Part shown: one piece after another, positions 12,223 to 24,678 of the stretch
Position numbering within the stretch: position 1 is the stretch's first letter
Layout of the letters: each line of letters begins with the position of its first letter
DNA from: Lytechinus variegatus
Lineage: Eukaryota > Echinodermata > Echinoidea > Temnopleuroida > Toxopneustidae
DNA length: 64,000 nucleotides
Assembly: GCF_018143015.1 (NCBI RefSeq)
Contig: NC_054743.1
Span: 37,838,922-37,902,921 of the forward strand
Direction: 5' to 3'
Notes under the pieces: generated by a model
Told to the model about the DNA's origin: nothing
Seen by the model: only the letters and a program-made list of their open reading frames with translations
The model's database searches: none
Program-made: the position numbers and the translations under genes

Positions 12223-13228
12223 GATTTCGATTGTCTGCGACTGCAACGCATTCCTAGTTCACCGGAAGTGGTGACACCGCTCGTTCAGTATCACGTTCGT
12301 ACATTGATGAAAACAAATTTCGATTGAAGTCGACGTACCCGTACCACGCCACAGCATATACCAGCGTGATAGCGAGCGGGCCGTGGGCCGATGCTTGGCC
12401 GGAGAATCAGGCGTAGCATCACGCTACGAACCAGTGGGGCGACTGTGGGTGCAACATTTGCACTCTTGCGCAAAAAGCCGAAACACACGGTTGTTTGGAA
12501 ATAAAACATCAATTACCTATCGGATATGTAGTGTCTGAAAACAGGACACACTAAATGTAATGGAAAAGCTGGTAACAAGCAGTAATTTGCAGTTTACCAG
12601 ACCTGCTGAATCAACTAAACTCGAGTGTTGATGCGGCTTCATTCATTTTTGCCAAGCTGGGATGACGTCATCATGTTCGAACTAGCGCTCGTTCGAGCAC
12701 TATGACACCGAACGTCAAAACCCTTAACTCTTCATGCGTTCACCTGTAAACCCTGTGTGTGTTGCATTATTTTAGGGTCTCATTCACATTCGTGCCATGA
12801 GTCACAGACTCCTTACAATAAAACCTGGCCATGTTATTGTTTGTGAGGAGGGTTTTATTGATTTTATCTCTCCTTTTTCAATGAACTTCCTGGCTGTGAT
12901 CAGGATGTATTGATTTTTGGGGAAAACTCAACGATTCTGTAATTTGTAAACTGCGATAATCCGTCGATCGGTACACATGTACGGTATGCAATTGTTTGAA
13001 AAACAATGGGACAGGGAACGTCTATGGGAAATGTGTGGTTGTGCAAAAATGCGAACGAAACACGCCTACGGATGTGCAATAATGCGAACGTAACGCATGA
13101 AGAGTTAAATACGAGTCACAGATTTGGTCAGTGGACGAGGCTCGTCACAGATTACTTCGCGCATGCGCAGTGCTCCCAAAATTCCTTAATCTCGTACGTC
13201 CACATGGCACGTCACAGAAAACGAAAGG
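12223..13228. other. No recognisable feature
   Basis: A ~1-kb single-copy stretch between two ACT arrays. I looked on the minus strand for ankyrin exons that would continue the TRPA-like paralog and found none. Confidence 0.5.
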
Positions 13229-13544
13229 TCTCAACTACTACTACTACTACTACTTCTTATACTACTACTACTACTACTACTGCTACTACTACTACTTCTA
13301 GTACTACTGACTACCACTACCACTACTACCACTACTATTACTACTATTACTACTACTACTACTGCTACTACTACTACTTCTAGTACTACTGACTACCACT
13401 ACTACTACTACTACCACTACCACTACCACTACTACTACTATTACTACTACTACTACTACTACTACTATACTACTACTATACTACTACTACTACTACTACT
13501 GCTACTACTACTACTTCTAGTACTACTGACTACCACTACTACTA

Positions 13545-13595
<51 letters not shown>

Positions 13596-13808
13596 TACTT
13601 CTACTACTACTAACGCTGCTACTACTACTACTTCTAGTACTACTGACTACCACTACTACTCTTACTGCTACTATATACTACTACTACTACTACTACTACT
13701 ATACTACTACTACTACTGCTGCTACTACTACTATACTACTACTACAATTACTACCGCTACTACTACTACTACTACTACTTCTATAGTACTGACTACCACT
13801 ACTACTAT

Positions 13809-13847
<39 letters not shown>

Positions 13848-13858
13848 GAATTTCTACG
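13229..13858 (+). repeat. (ACT)n array beside paralog exon 2
   Basis: About 630 bp of ACT repeats with ACC, ATT and TCT variants. On the gene's sense strand it reads (TAG/GTA)n and starts about 20 nt after the donor of paralog exon 2. Confidence 0.97.
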
Positions 13859-13865
13859 GAATTAC

Positions 13866-14085
13866 CTGTTCCACAAGCCACCAATGCATCGACCACTTCG
13901 ATGTGACCTCTCTGAACAGCAATATGAAGAGGGTTTGTTTTCTTTCCGTTCTGTTCCGCCACCACGGTCGATATACCCCGTTTCCCGACGTCGTCTATCA
14001 GTTCATTCAGCTTCCCGACATCGCCCTCTTTGGCGATTTTGAGTAATTCATATAGATGGTTCGAAGAAGAGGTCTGCTTCTCATT
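13866..14085 (-). CDS. TRPA-like paralog exon 2 (ankyrin repeat)
   Basis: Seventy-three codons plus one base, no stop. It reads HLYELLKIAKEGDVGKLNEL, then TNPLHIAVQRGHIEVVDALV, an ankyrin repeat. Acceptor CACTTTCAG, donor ACAG|GTAATT, phase 0 in and 1 out as in exon 2 of the full gene. A >600-bp (TAG)n tract begins 20 nt after the donor. Confidence 0.8.
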
Positions 14086-17000
14086 CTGAAAGTGATATAA
14101 CCATGAATAGATATTGTAAATTCTATAGCTAAAGGGCACCGTCACACTTAGACGCCTTAGCCAGCTTGTGTGTGGGTATGTGTGTGTCCAGGAGGGTGCG
14201 CGCGTGTGTCTTTGAGTTACAAAAGACGCGTGTAAATCAGATATGATTACTTTGGTCTGTGACCGGCCTTTAACGCCACCATCCGAAAGACGTGACCAGG
14301 ACTCGAACCTCGAACCCCTGAATCAATGTGTAACTTCCGCACGCAGTTTGGATTACAGGCGCACGCAACAACGCCCAGTTGTAAGCCGTCGTACTCGACA
14401 CGTGACCAGCCGTTTTCTCGTTTGTATTGATATCAACCATTCATTTCTTGATATCAAGAAGTGGGGAGGCTTGCCGTAGCCTACATACGTCGGCATACCC
14501 TGACTAAAATCTGAAAGTGTAACAGCCCCTTTAGGCCTAATTGTAGTCATTTAACAATCATCAGCATTATTCGTCATTTTGTCCTCCTAATCTTCTAATA
14601 GGCCTGTTTACCAAGCTATCCAAACTCGTTTCTAAAGCCTAAGAATCAGCACATTCCATTGACAAATAATTGCCAATCAATGAACTAAAATGATTATGTG
14701 GAATTCAGTCTTCATTCATTAGAGGGTTATACACGCTGCAAAGTAAATCACATCTAAAGAGTTTATTTTGGCTTATAATCGAAAATGTCCCTCAAATGAC
14801 AAAGAAAACCTGGGAGGTCTTTATCTAAAAATGGATTCAGAGCTGAAAAAAATGCAAATTATCATGTAGTTTAAAGATCAGTGGCGTAACAAGCCATGAT
14901 TTTCAAGGGGATATGGTATGGCGTATCTGGTCAAACTTACAAAAAGTTGCAGGATGTGCATAATTATAACTGTTTTGTTTAATTTAGCGAAAGTTTAAAA
15001 TGTCATAATTTCTTATTTTACATCCGATTTGATGAAATTTTCAGTGTTATGCTTGTTGGATTTTTCTCTTTTTATTCATATCAACTTTTTGTTGGGGTGG
15101 ACTTGTCCTTTAAAAAAATCCTCGTTATCCAATATGTACACTCTTAAAACAAATCAGTCAAATTGACTAGACCAGTAGTCAGCTGGGAGCAACTGATATG
15201 GCAGTCACTGATATTCACATTTCTGACATATATTCTAGTCAGAAATAACTCTGTTCTAGTAACATATGACTAGAAAATAGTCAAATATGACTAGAATAAC
15301 AGTTGCACCCAGCCGACCCTATTAACTGGTCATTTTTGACTGATTTGTTGTTAGAGTGTATATTTCAATATTCAGTATGGCTATTCACCATATCCCTCCG
15401 GATGTTCTTACTAATCTTTATTTGTCAATTCTTAGATACATAAAAATGTGTCATTTTATTCCCATATAACAGATAATCATTAAGGCCCGTAAAAGTTGTA
15501 AGACTAAACTCAGAAATATGTTTTTACAGGACTGTGTTTGTGCGTTAACCATACAATGATTTGGGTTCAAACGTAATCATGCTGTATGGAATAACAATTT
15601 TGAACTTTTGATGACACTTATCTGAAAAGCAATCTTTTTCTCTTTCTATATACATATAGATGAATCATAAAGTTCCTAACAATGGTAGTGGATCGATATA
15701 TTGAATGCAACCGTGATAATAGATGGGTGAAACATACTAGGGAGAGAGAGGGAGAAATAGAGGAAGGGAGGGGGAGTTGGCCATCGATTCAGGGGACGGG
15801 GGGGGGGGGGCACGACCCCAAAATAGATTAAGGATGGGGGACACAATTATGGTACATGCCCCTTCCTCCGATGTGTTTTATCATTATTATTATTATTATT
15901 TAGTAGAATGGGGTTGATTGCGAAATTCATTGAAATTTTAAGGTGGTTTTTGCTGATCGCCTCTCTTACTCTTAAAGTATAATATTCAGGATCGTTTGTG
16001 TTAGCAGCCACTCTTTTTCCGTCAACTGGCAACTATATTCATTATATCGATTATCGTTATCGGTAACAACATGACTGACCAATAGATGTATCAATCATGT
16101 ATTACACGAAAGCGGGGGGGGGGGGGGGGGTCAGGGGGGGTTTGGATTTCGCAATGCAGGCGAATCTGACTATCGAGGTGATATGCCTTATATTTTAGAC
16201 ATTACAGACATGCATGATTTTGATGAGGAAAACGAGACTTTTCTTCTCTCTCACTCCGTTCGCCCGTATTATGGAAAACGAAACTTGTTTGAAGGTACAG
16301 TAAACGGACATAGAGAGAGAAAAAAGAGAGGGAACAAGAGAGGGAGAGAGGGGGAGAGAGAGATGAGAGGGAAAGAAAGGGGTGGAGGTTCAGGAGCTTT
16401 ACCCAATACCCTGGGAAAATCATGAAAAGATGTGAGTAACTGATAAATATAAATAGATAATAGCAAATCGACAATGAATTGTACAAATAATTGGGCAGTC
16501 TCTCTCTCCTTATCTCCATTCTGTTCAGTAAATTATGATGAAATTACCCCGTATTCATTTTATAAAGATTTCTATTGGAAGCCGTATGCTTTTCGAATGG
16601 GGAAATAATAGGGCTTCAGTGACAGGTTAGGTTAGAGCTGTAATGGTTTTTTTTTACATCTGAACAAAACAAAACAAATGGATCGAAGGGGAAGAAACGT
16701 GACATTCCTCTTACCTACGGTAGCATGGCGTAGATAAAGAAATTTCAGAAAGGGAAAAAAATGAAAAAAAAATCTGTTATTATTGTGTGTGTGGGTGTTT
16801 TCTCTTTTTTACTCCGTAACAACACCTGCAATTTCGTTGTTAGAATGAGTGATGAGTTTTGCTTTGTTAGCATTTGAAAGTAGGAAAGTTCTATGCGCTA
16901 ATGTTGTCTGATAGTGTGGAAAAGTATAAACCGCCTCAGAAAATATTCAATAAGTCTTGATATATTACATTACCAAATAATTCCTTTTATCACCATCATA

Positions 17001-18029
17001 TAAAAAATATCTGTCCCCCCTCCCCGCCCCCACAGTGACAAGAATAAAATGATAAAAGCGACTTGTTGGCAATTCCACATTTGGCACCCTCTTTTCTATG
17101 GCAATCTCTTATTTTCTCATTTTATTTTATCAATTACCCTCCCAGCCCCTTACTTTCTCTTTTGTGCGCGATACCGGGTATACGCGAACACCTCGCCCCT
17201 TTCGAGATACGTCACTAAAGCCCGGAGCGCACCATGCGATTCGTTGCGATACGAAATTCAAAGATATTGTAATTAAATTTGAGATGAACATTCCAGCAAA
17301 TAAATTTTTAGCGAAGCGAGTTCGGAATAATGGTAAGAACCACTGAAATCGAAATTCGAGTCTGGTATGAATCTCCCTGAATAATTAAACAAATTCAATT
17401 TCAAATCGTAATGATGTCATGATCGGCTGCGACTTAAAGCCGATACTCCGACCTTCCGTACCATAAGGCTTACCGCAAATCAAAATTATGATTTTATTAT
17501 CCATAACATTATGCCGAACTAAAACAAAAAATGATTTCACTGCTTGGAACCTTTACATTTAATCCAAATGCGATTTATTAAAAAAAAAATTGCTTCGCAT
17601 CGGATCGCATAGTATACGCTTGGCTAAACTGAATATACAGAATATTGCTACAAAGATGGCATTAGACTTTATTGCAATATTTAACTCCTCCATAGCCGTG
17701 TACACAATAGAAAATTTGAAAGTTATGGTTTTCAATAAACATAACTGGGACACGAAAACTAACTTTGCTTCACTCATTTTTAAATCGCCCGTGTGATAAA
17801 CCCGCTCCGTCGGAACAAAATGTATAAATATAGATTTGCACTGCAAGCTACTAACCTGATCAAAAGTAATATCCAGATACGAAGACGATGACGAATGACA
17901 AGCGCCATCGCACCAAGATATGGTATCCATCGATGTCGTAGACGCTTTCATTTCAAAACGAATCTTTTTGTCGTCATCGTTCACGTGATCACCCTTAGGT
18001 TTCGCGAGCAGAGTCCGAGATTCTTCCAT
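13866..18029 (-). CDS. Second TRPA-like gene, first two exons only
   Basis: The partial gene lies downstream of the full TRPA gene in the same orientation. Exon 1 (58 codons) joins exon 2 (an ankyrin exon) at phase 0, and exon 2 leaves at phase 1, exactly as exons 1 and 2 of the full gene do. No later exon can be recognised between 13865 and 1, where satellites and foldback elements dominate. It may continue beyond the window or be a truncated copy. TRPA membership is inferred from matching exon phases, exon 2 length and tandem position, not from channel domains, which are not seen. Confidence 0.65.
14290..14405 (-). mobile_element. Possible SINE fragment
   Basis: On the minus strand a box-B-like GGTTCGAGTCCTGG follows GCGTGCGCCTGTAATCC, which is reminiscent of 7SL-type sequence. 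There is no clear tail. It lies in intron-like sequence upstream of paralog exon 2. Low confidence. Confidence 0.35.
14980..15118 (-). mobile_element. Partial copy of the GGACAAGTCCACC element
   Basis: It ends TTGGGGTGGACTTGTCCTTT and shares ATTTTACATCCGATTTGATG and TTATGCTTGTTG with the full copies at 45.2, 53.9 and 54.8 kb. Only one half is present. Confidence 0.75.
15139..15358. mobile_element. TA-flanked MITE (CACTCTTAAAACAAATCAGT), copy 1
   Basis: A 220-bp element with terminal inverted repeats CACTCTTAAAACAAATCAGT, flanked by TA on both sides. The copy at 21022-21240 is the same sequence inverted. TA duplication fits a Tc1/mariner-type or other TA-targeting transposase acting in trans. 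Confidence 0.85.
15360..17855. other. Intron 1 sequence of the TRPA-like paralog
   Basis: Contains purine-rich tracts (15741-15800, 16305-16400) and long G runs (15799-15810, 16115-16140), but no further exon that I can support. Confidence 0.45.
17856..18029 (-). CDS. TRPA-like paralog exon 1
   Basis: Fifty-eight codons from ATG at 18029 (MEESRTLLAKPKGDHV) to donor CAG|GTTAGT. An in-frame TAG stands two codons upstream of the ATG, so the start is well bounded. The product is polar and Ser-rich with no domain; its sequence does not resemble exon 1 of the full gene although length class, position and phase agree. Confidence 0.6.
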
Positions 18030-18309
18030 TCTGTACTAAGTGCTAGCACAGTAATGCAGGATACTTGTTATGAATGCTTCGATTTTACATGTGAAACGTA
18101 AACGAGTGGCATCAAGAAAAGGGTCGTCGAACCGTCAGAAACCAATAGGAAAGGGGTGAAATGGAAAAAAAAGAAGAAGAAAGAGGGTGGAAGTCAAACA
18201 AATCATGGACCTCCTGCAGTAGTAGGTCCATGAACAAATTAAGGTGACGTGAGACCATTGGTGGGAGGGATGAGGGAGTGTACTTATTCATATTTTGCAC
18301 CACGAAAGC

Positions 18310-18780
18310 CAAGTAACTCTAAGCGACAGAGTGAACCAGAGACAGACAGACAGATAGACACACAGACAGATAGATAGATAGATAAACAAAGTGGAAATGA
18401 TAGATAGATAGATAGATAGAAAGATAGATAGATAGATAAACAAAGTGGGAATGATAGATAGATAGATAAACAAAGTGGGAATGATAGATAGATAGATAGA
18501 AAGATAGATAGATAGATAAACAAAGTGGGAATGATAGATAGATAGATAGATATAGATAGATAGATAGATAGCTGGATGGATGAATGGATGGCTGACAGAT
18601 AGATACTATAGATAGATAGATAGATGGATGGATGAGCCCTGACAGATAGATAGATATTATAGATAGATAGATAGATTTATAGAGGGATAGATAGGTCGAT
18701 AGAGAGATAGATAGGTCGATAGATAGATAGATAGAGGGATAGATAGAGGGATAGGAAGATACATAGAGAAAAAAGAGGAT
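18310..18780 (+). repeat. (GATA)n microsatellite
   Basis: About 470 bp of GATA/TAGA repeats with interspersed GGAATGATAGATAG and GGATGGATGA variants. Frames rich in Leu/Ser/Ile/Tyr on the minus strand are artefacts of it. Confidence 0.96.
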
Positions 18781-19539
18781 GGAGGTGGGACTGAGCTTCT
18801 GCCCTTTGCCCTCATCCCACCCCTTAAAAGAGTTCCTAAATGCCCCTTAGTATGTTAATAACAGTGAAGACACAAGGTAGACATAAATATGAATATATTT
18901 GTTTAACATGTTTTGTGCCACGTTATCACAAAGGTGATTTGTAAATATGCTTTGCATCAGGCTTGGTAAATCCACCAAACAGAGAAGATGAAAAAGAAAA
19001 CAACCCCTCACACAATAGCACCCTGAATGCAAATCAATTAAGCATGTAAGGTAGCAAGAAAGAGCGAAAAATACCTTCGTCGCTTGCTAAAAAGGAAAGA
19101 TCTCCACGAAGGGAAATTCCACACAAATAAAAATTTGTTTTCAGAGGAAAGGGAAGAAGCAGACAGGACTTGGTTTAACATGTTTAAGAGGCGGGAGGTT
19201 TTCCGCTAAGTTAGATCATGTAGATAGGAATTCAACAGAAATAATTAGAAATTCACCTTCATTTTTAGCCTGAACCTCTTTTCCTTGTCAATTATCGTTT
19301 TTAAACTAGCACTTCTCTTCGATATTGTTCTGTTGGCCTTGGCAGTATGCTACATAGGTTATATTTCGATAACTTTCCGGTACGAATCCCTGATAATAAA
19401 GTACATGGCCAATGACAAAGTTGTCCCGCCCATTTGTCACAATTTACCTACCAAGTTGCCAATTTGAAACTTACCGTGATGGTCTAATTTAGAAATCTCA
19501 AGTTTAAACAGCCATGATTTTTTTATACACATCATTCTA

Positions 19540-19670
19540 GTTGCCAATAAAGCATTTCCATTTATTTGAACGCAGGATAAACAGAACATAGGTGCCGTGG
19601 CCAGGAATCGGCCCCCGGACTTTGTAGCCAGCCGCCTTAGACCACTCGGCCACGACACCTCCTAACTCAT
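19540..19670 (-). mobile_element. tRNA-derived SINE (Leu/Ser-like head)
   Basis: The minus strand reads GTGGCCGAGTGGTCTAAGGC (box A) and GGGGCCGATTCCTGGCCACG (box-B-like), followed by a short tail with AATAAATGG. The same family is at 31.5 kb and, shorter, at 44.5 kb. The acceptor-stem ends differ from a functional tRNA. Confidence 0.75.
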
Positions 19671-20391
19671 AACTTTATTATTGCGTGACAAGTTTCGTGC
19701 AAATTTTCCCGATTACGTTTTACATATTTACTTTCTCCGATCACATACAGCATTGTATGACAAAGGTTGGACTCACTTTAGGTTTTTATTCAAAAGAGAA
19801 AAGGGAAACTTTGAAAAGAGAAGCAAAAGTTATACTCTTGGAAAATACTTCACGGATTTACAGGTTTTAGAATTCCTCTAGTGAAAAGGACACACTGTCA
19901 CAATATTTTGTTCATATTATGTTCACCTAATGCACTTTTTTTCCAGACTGTGAACACGTAAACAGTGTGACAGTCAACAGTTTACTCACATAGCATACTA
20001 AGTGAAATTGTGATTATGTATGTGGGCCACTACGTGAAGGGATTTTTGTCCTTTCTAGCAGCCCATACCTTGCAGTTTAGGTGAATCTCATATAGGTTCT
20101 TATGGTATGAAACTCCTGGCACACAAGACAAGTTGTCGTTACACTTTACAATACAGTACCGAAGTAAGATGTCACATCAACCATTGCACTTATCAGCCAA
20201 TCAAAATGAAAGAAAGCTGTTAGATCTGACAACTGTTAGACACTGTTAGATGACAGGATTTATGACAATCTCTCTCTCTCTCCTTTTGTTATATCTGTTT
20301 ACGTGATTTGCCAGCAGACTGCTGGAAACTAAGTGTTCAAGCAAACATTTTATTTTGTTTTCATCAGTCCACAAGCATAGGGGTATTCACA

Positions 20392-20866
20392 CTGGCAGTG
20401 AATCATCGCGTATTTTCGTGCGGGTTTTTTTTTTTAATGAGAACAGGAAAACCCGCACTGAACTCCGCGATGAAGACCGCATGAAAAATCGCGAGTCATC
20501 TTGCAGTTTTTCTATCATCACGATGATTTGACTCGCTATCTTATTGCGATGTCTTCCTTATCTTGAATAACGCTGAAGCAAAACATCGCGATTTTTCTGG
20601 AACCGCAAATCATCGCGGTCTTTAGACACGAGGGTGCTTGCGCAATGTTCAATTTACCCGCATTCAGCTTGCTTTGCGATTTGGCAACGCCAGAAATTAA
20701 AACAAAACATCGGGGAGTTTTGGAGTATTATCGCGAGAAATTTGATAGAAAAACTGCATGATGGCTCGCGATGGTTCATTCGGCCTCCATCGCGGAGTTT
20801 CGTGCGGTACGTTTCCTGTTCTCATTCAGAAAAACTGCACAAATTATCGCGATGATTCACTGCCAG
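20392..20866. mobile_element. TIR element (CTGGCAGTGAATCATCGCG)
   Basis: 475 bp bounded by the perfect 19-bp inverted repeat CTGGCAGTGAATCATCGCG. The middle contains many TCGCGA/ATCGCG motifs in both orientations, giving a higher CpG content than the surrounding DNA. No transposase frame. Confidence 0.85.
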
Positions 20867-21021
20867 AGCTTACGAGCATCATGGGGCCTTAAAACTGCAT
20901 TATTCTATTGATGATGTGCATTACTAAATTAAAAAGAACCCTTTTTTTGTTTGGCCTACATATCGATTTGACACGTCGTTTGTGATGATAAAATTATATT
21001 ACCAAAGATTCCTGTTAAATA

Positions 21022-21240
21022 CACTCTAAAAACAAATCAGTCAAAAATGACTAGTTAATAGGGTCAGCTGGGTGAAACTGTTATTCTAGTCATATTTGAC
21101 TATTTTCTAGTCATATTTTACTAGAACAGAGTTATTCTGACTAGAATATATGTCAGAAATGTGAATATCAGTGATTGCCATATCAGTTGCTCCCAGCTGA
21201 CTACTGGTCTAGTCAGTTTGACTGATTTGTTTTAAGAGTG
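21022..21240. mobile_element. TA-flanked MITE (CACTCTTAAAACAAATCAGT), copy 2
   Basis: Inverted relative to the copy at 15139-15358, with the same TIRs and flanking TA. The copies are about 90 percent alike by eye, so the family moved fairly recently. Confidence 0.85.
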
Positions 21241-21242
21241 TA

Positions 21243-24200
21243 CCCTGATAGAGTTTGTTTTATAAGAGCAGAAAATCTATAGAAACAAAGAAATATCAGG
21301 GTGACGATCACCAGACAATTATGTTTTGATAATCTGTATTTTCAAATTTATTTTTGCGAAATCACTCATCAACTGCTCTACAATTTATATTGTGTTTAAA
21401 AATACTTTCATAATTGGCCGATGGCTATATTTTCCGGACACATCATCGTAGGCACAGGTGTAAACGTGAGTATACTTTTGAGTGGAAAGGGAGAACCATC
21501 AAACATGTTAAAAGCGGCCTTCTATAAGAAGTGTTTTCAATTTCATTTGCAATTCATGTGCTAAAGTTCAGGCCATCTTAAAAGATCCATCTCACCCTTT
21601 ACACTGCTATTACAACTTCAATAGGTCCGGTGTTCGCCTCTGTGTCTCCCGTACTAACAGAGTACGTTTTAGGCAGTCTTTTGTCCCCAATTCTCAACAT
21701 GTGTTTAATAGTACAGTTGTCAGATAGAAGGGGAATTGCACTTAGCTTTCTGTGAACATCGCCCCCTTTTAATACTCACTTTTAATTTACCGTCTCGCAA
21801 TACTCGTTTCCCCCCCCCCCGTATTCGGGCTGGAGATGGAATCACAAACCAATTAATATTTGAATAATTAAATAAAGTATACGGCATTTTGTTTTGTGTA
21901 TGTAATCTCACGGTATTGTAAGTCTATTTCATTCTGTCTATGTGCATATGTATTTGTAATATTTGTAAACCCGATGTGAAATGAATTTCCTACACAGGAC
22001 AATAAATACATTCAATTCAATTTTCAAATTAATTTATGAAGATTCATCATGAGATTCTCTTAGGCGTTTCAACGATCGTGATATCAAACTATCATTATAT
22101 CAAAATATCATAATTAATAAATGACAGTGATTGCAGATAGAAACGTTTAGTAGCATGACCATTACAGGGAATCGAAATTTATATTTCATTTACGAACAAT
22201 TCTGAAGTACATTTGTCAAGTTGAAACAAGTAAAACACAACAATCAAAACAATATCAAAATATGACTGATTATACATTGACAATTGGAAATTTATTTTGA
22301 GGGAAGAAAATGATACATAATTTCAAAATAATCTCTTGTGATATAAAAAACATTACTAGACCTACGCTAAACGTGCTAAACATGAACATTATTAATACCA
22401 TAATCTCCCATAAAATACAATGGATTAATGCACAAAATACCCGTTTACTTTACTTAAAGTTCTTTCCATGATAGATATATATTTGATGGAGGTTTAAATC
22501 CACGTTTTTATGCTTTTAAAATTCAATATCTTATTTACTACTTATCTCTGTAAGAGAAAATTGTCCAGTCACATGTAACTTATACAGTAGTAGAGTAGAT
22601 TAAAAATAAGGATAGACAGATATTACGATATTCACAAAATGATATTTAAGAATAATTTGTTATCAAGATATGGGAACACTGACAAATAAAACAAATATAT
22701 TATGACCATCCATTCAATAAAAGATTTAAAAAATCTAGATTATGGTAAAATAACTTGACTGTTCTTTTTCCATAAATTTTGACTATGAAAGACTCATGGG
22801 ATGATAATATATTTAGTCTTCTGTCATTAAAATCGTTTTACATCTTATGTCATCACTTTCAAATAACAGTGTAACATGTCAGGGACTTAGAATTTTTGTG
22901 TAATAAGAGGCTCTTTGACAAGAACCCTTTTCATCGTTTTGTAGACCGTGTATTGTTTTGAGTTGTACATGGTGTATCCGTGTAAAAAATAGGGTCACGT
23001 TCATTCGCCTCTACCCGATAATCCTTGTCTTCATGATCCAAGTCGCTCCTCCCGAAGCCCCCATCCGTTTGGAGGGGTGTAGAACTAATTATCTTTGTCA
23101 TCTACTCTCTTTTTTCCTCCCCTCCTTGACTGCAATATTCCATCCTATTTCTGTTTAATTTCGTGGATGTAACACCCTATATCACATTACTACTTACACA
23201 TGAGTAAATAAGAAATCAAATATTCACTCAAGGATTCCTGACAGGACAATTATATCTCATGGCCTTCGATATTTCCTCAAAATATGACATCTTTATATTC
23301 TATATCAATAAAATATACAAAAACTATTCGTAATTGACGTTAGCATTAGCACACTTTTATCTCTCCGAGTAACATACATAGGCATATTAAACGGGAAACT
23401 TATTTATGTAGCTTCAGTCGTTGCCCCAAAGACACAGGATGTTTGATAAATGATAAAATAAATGATAAATCTATAAGTTATTGTTCGAAATATAGACATG
23501 AAATGAAATACTCCGAAAATTTGCTTTGCGCAATTGATCGTGGGCCCGGCAGCCGCTGTGCAGCGCCAGATCGACAAGGCTCTATCCCTTTAATCGTTGA
23601 ACGCCAAACAGGGTAGCAGCAATTCCCATCTTTTAACGTCTTTTGGTCTGACGCGGCCTGACATTTCACGCTCAAGCAAAAAATGCATTCTTTCCATCTC
23701 TGAAAATAATTTAGCTCATAAGGGGTTCATGGCCCAGCGCACAAAGAGTATGAAAGAAGATTTGGCCAGGAAACCTAATGACCTCTTTCGTGGTGCGCGT
23801 CTAATCAGCTGAGACCAATGCGCCGTGCACTCTATCGCTGCTCCGCATTGGTTGAGCTGGGTCTGCGTGTCGTGAGTGCATGACGAAAAGTAGCAGCTCA
23901 TCAAGCCTCTCTTTATGACGCAAGCATGTAATTATTTCGGTCAGGATCATTAGTTACAAATAAGAAAGCAATGGAAGTTACCACTGATGGTTAAATACAA
24001 CTTGACAATTTGCGTTGACTAATGCTTCATCACTATTTACTTCATCTCCCGATAGAATTTTAAAAAATCGGACGTTTTTAATTAACATTTGACTTGAAAT
24101 GACATTAAAAACTAACACAAAGGATGATACCGACGCTTATCGCTAGCAAATGCATAGTCATTATGACCTGCGCAGAATTTTGGAACAGATCTACTCTGAT

Positions 24201-24375
24201 CGAATTGGCAACGCATAGTTTCCTACCAACGGCAAAGTAACTCAAGATATATATAGAACTGCTTGGGAGTTTAAAAAAAGAAATCAATGGAGATTTAAAT
24301 GTTTCGAAGGTTACTCAGCAAATTTCCAAAACGTCCTTCTTATATTGATTGCAATTCTAACTATGGTTTACGTCT
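21243..24375. other. Intergenic and 3' flank of the TRPA gene
   Basis: AT-rich sequence with scattered AATAAA-like hexamers on both strands. I found no exon, RNA gene or complete mobile element. Confidence 0.5.
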
Positions 24376-24678
24376 TTATGGTCTAAACAGGCCTTCGACG
24401 TTTTTTTGTTTAATCTTCAGTTTCTTGATCATCACATCCATCTTTCTATGCAAAATCTCCATGCTATCACCAAGGCGTTCCTGCGTTGACTGTAGATGAT
24501 CTGCCCTTTCATGAAGGACTTTCTGTTCTCCACTCAGGTGTTCCAACTGGGCATCTCTTTTCTTGGCTTCTTCTAACATTTCAACCGTTGCTTGTTCAAC
24601 CTTCAGACTGACGTCCTTGATTCGGTCTTTGATTTTCTCGTAGGCCTCTTCTTGGGGCGACTCAATGCTTAAAGGATT
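24376..24678 (-). CDS. TRPA1: TRPA gene exon 24 (C-terminal coiled coil, stop)
   Basis: One hundred codons plus TAA. Nearly all is predicted amphipathic helix with heptad spacing (for example VEMLEEAKKRDAQLEHL and QERLGDSMEILHRKMDVMI), fitting the tetramer-stem coiled coil of TRPA channels. It ends VEGLFRP. Acceptor TCTTTACCAG. A variant poly(A) signal ATTAAA (sense) lies near 24080, unconfirmed. Confidence 0.92.
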   Translation of the reverse strand, partial: NPLSIESPQEEAYEKIKDRIKDVSLKVEQATVEMLEEAKKRDAQLEHLSGEQKVLHERADHLQSTQERLGDSMEILHRKMDVMIKKLKIKQKNVEGLFRP

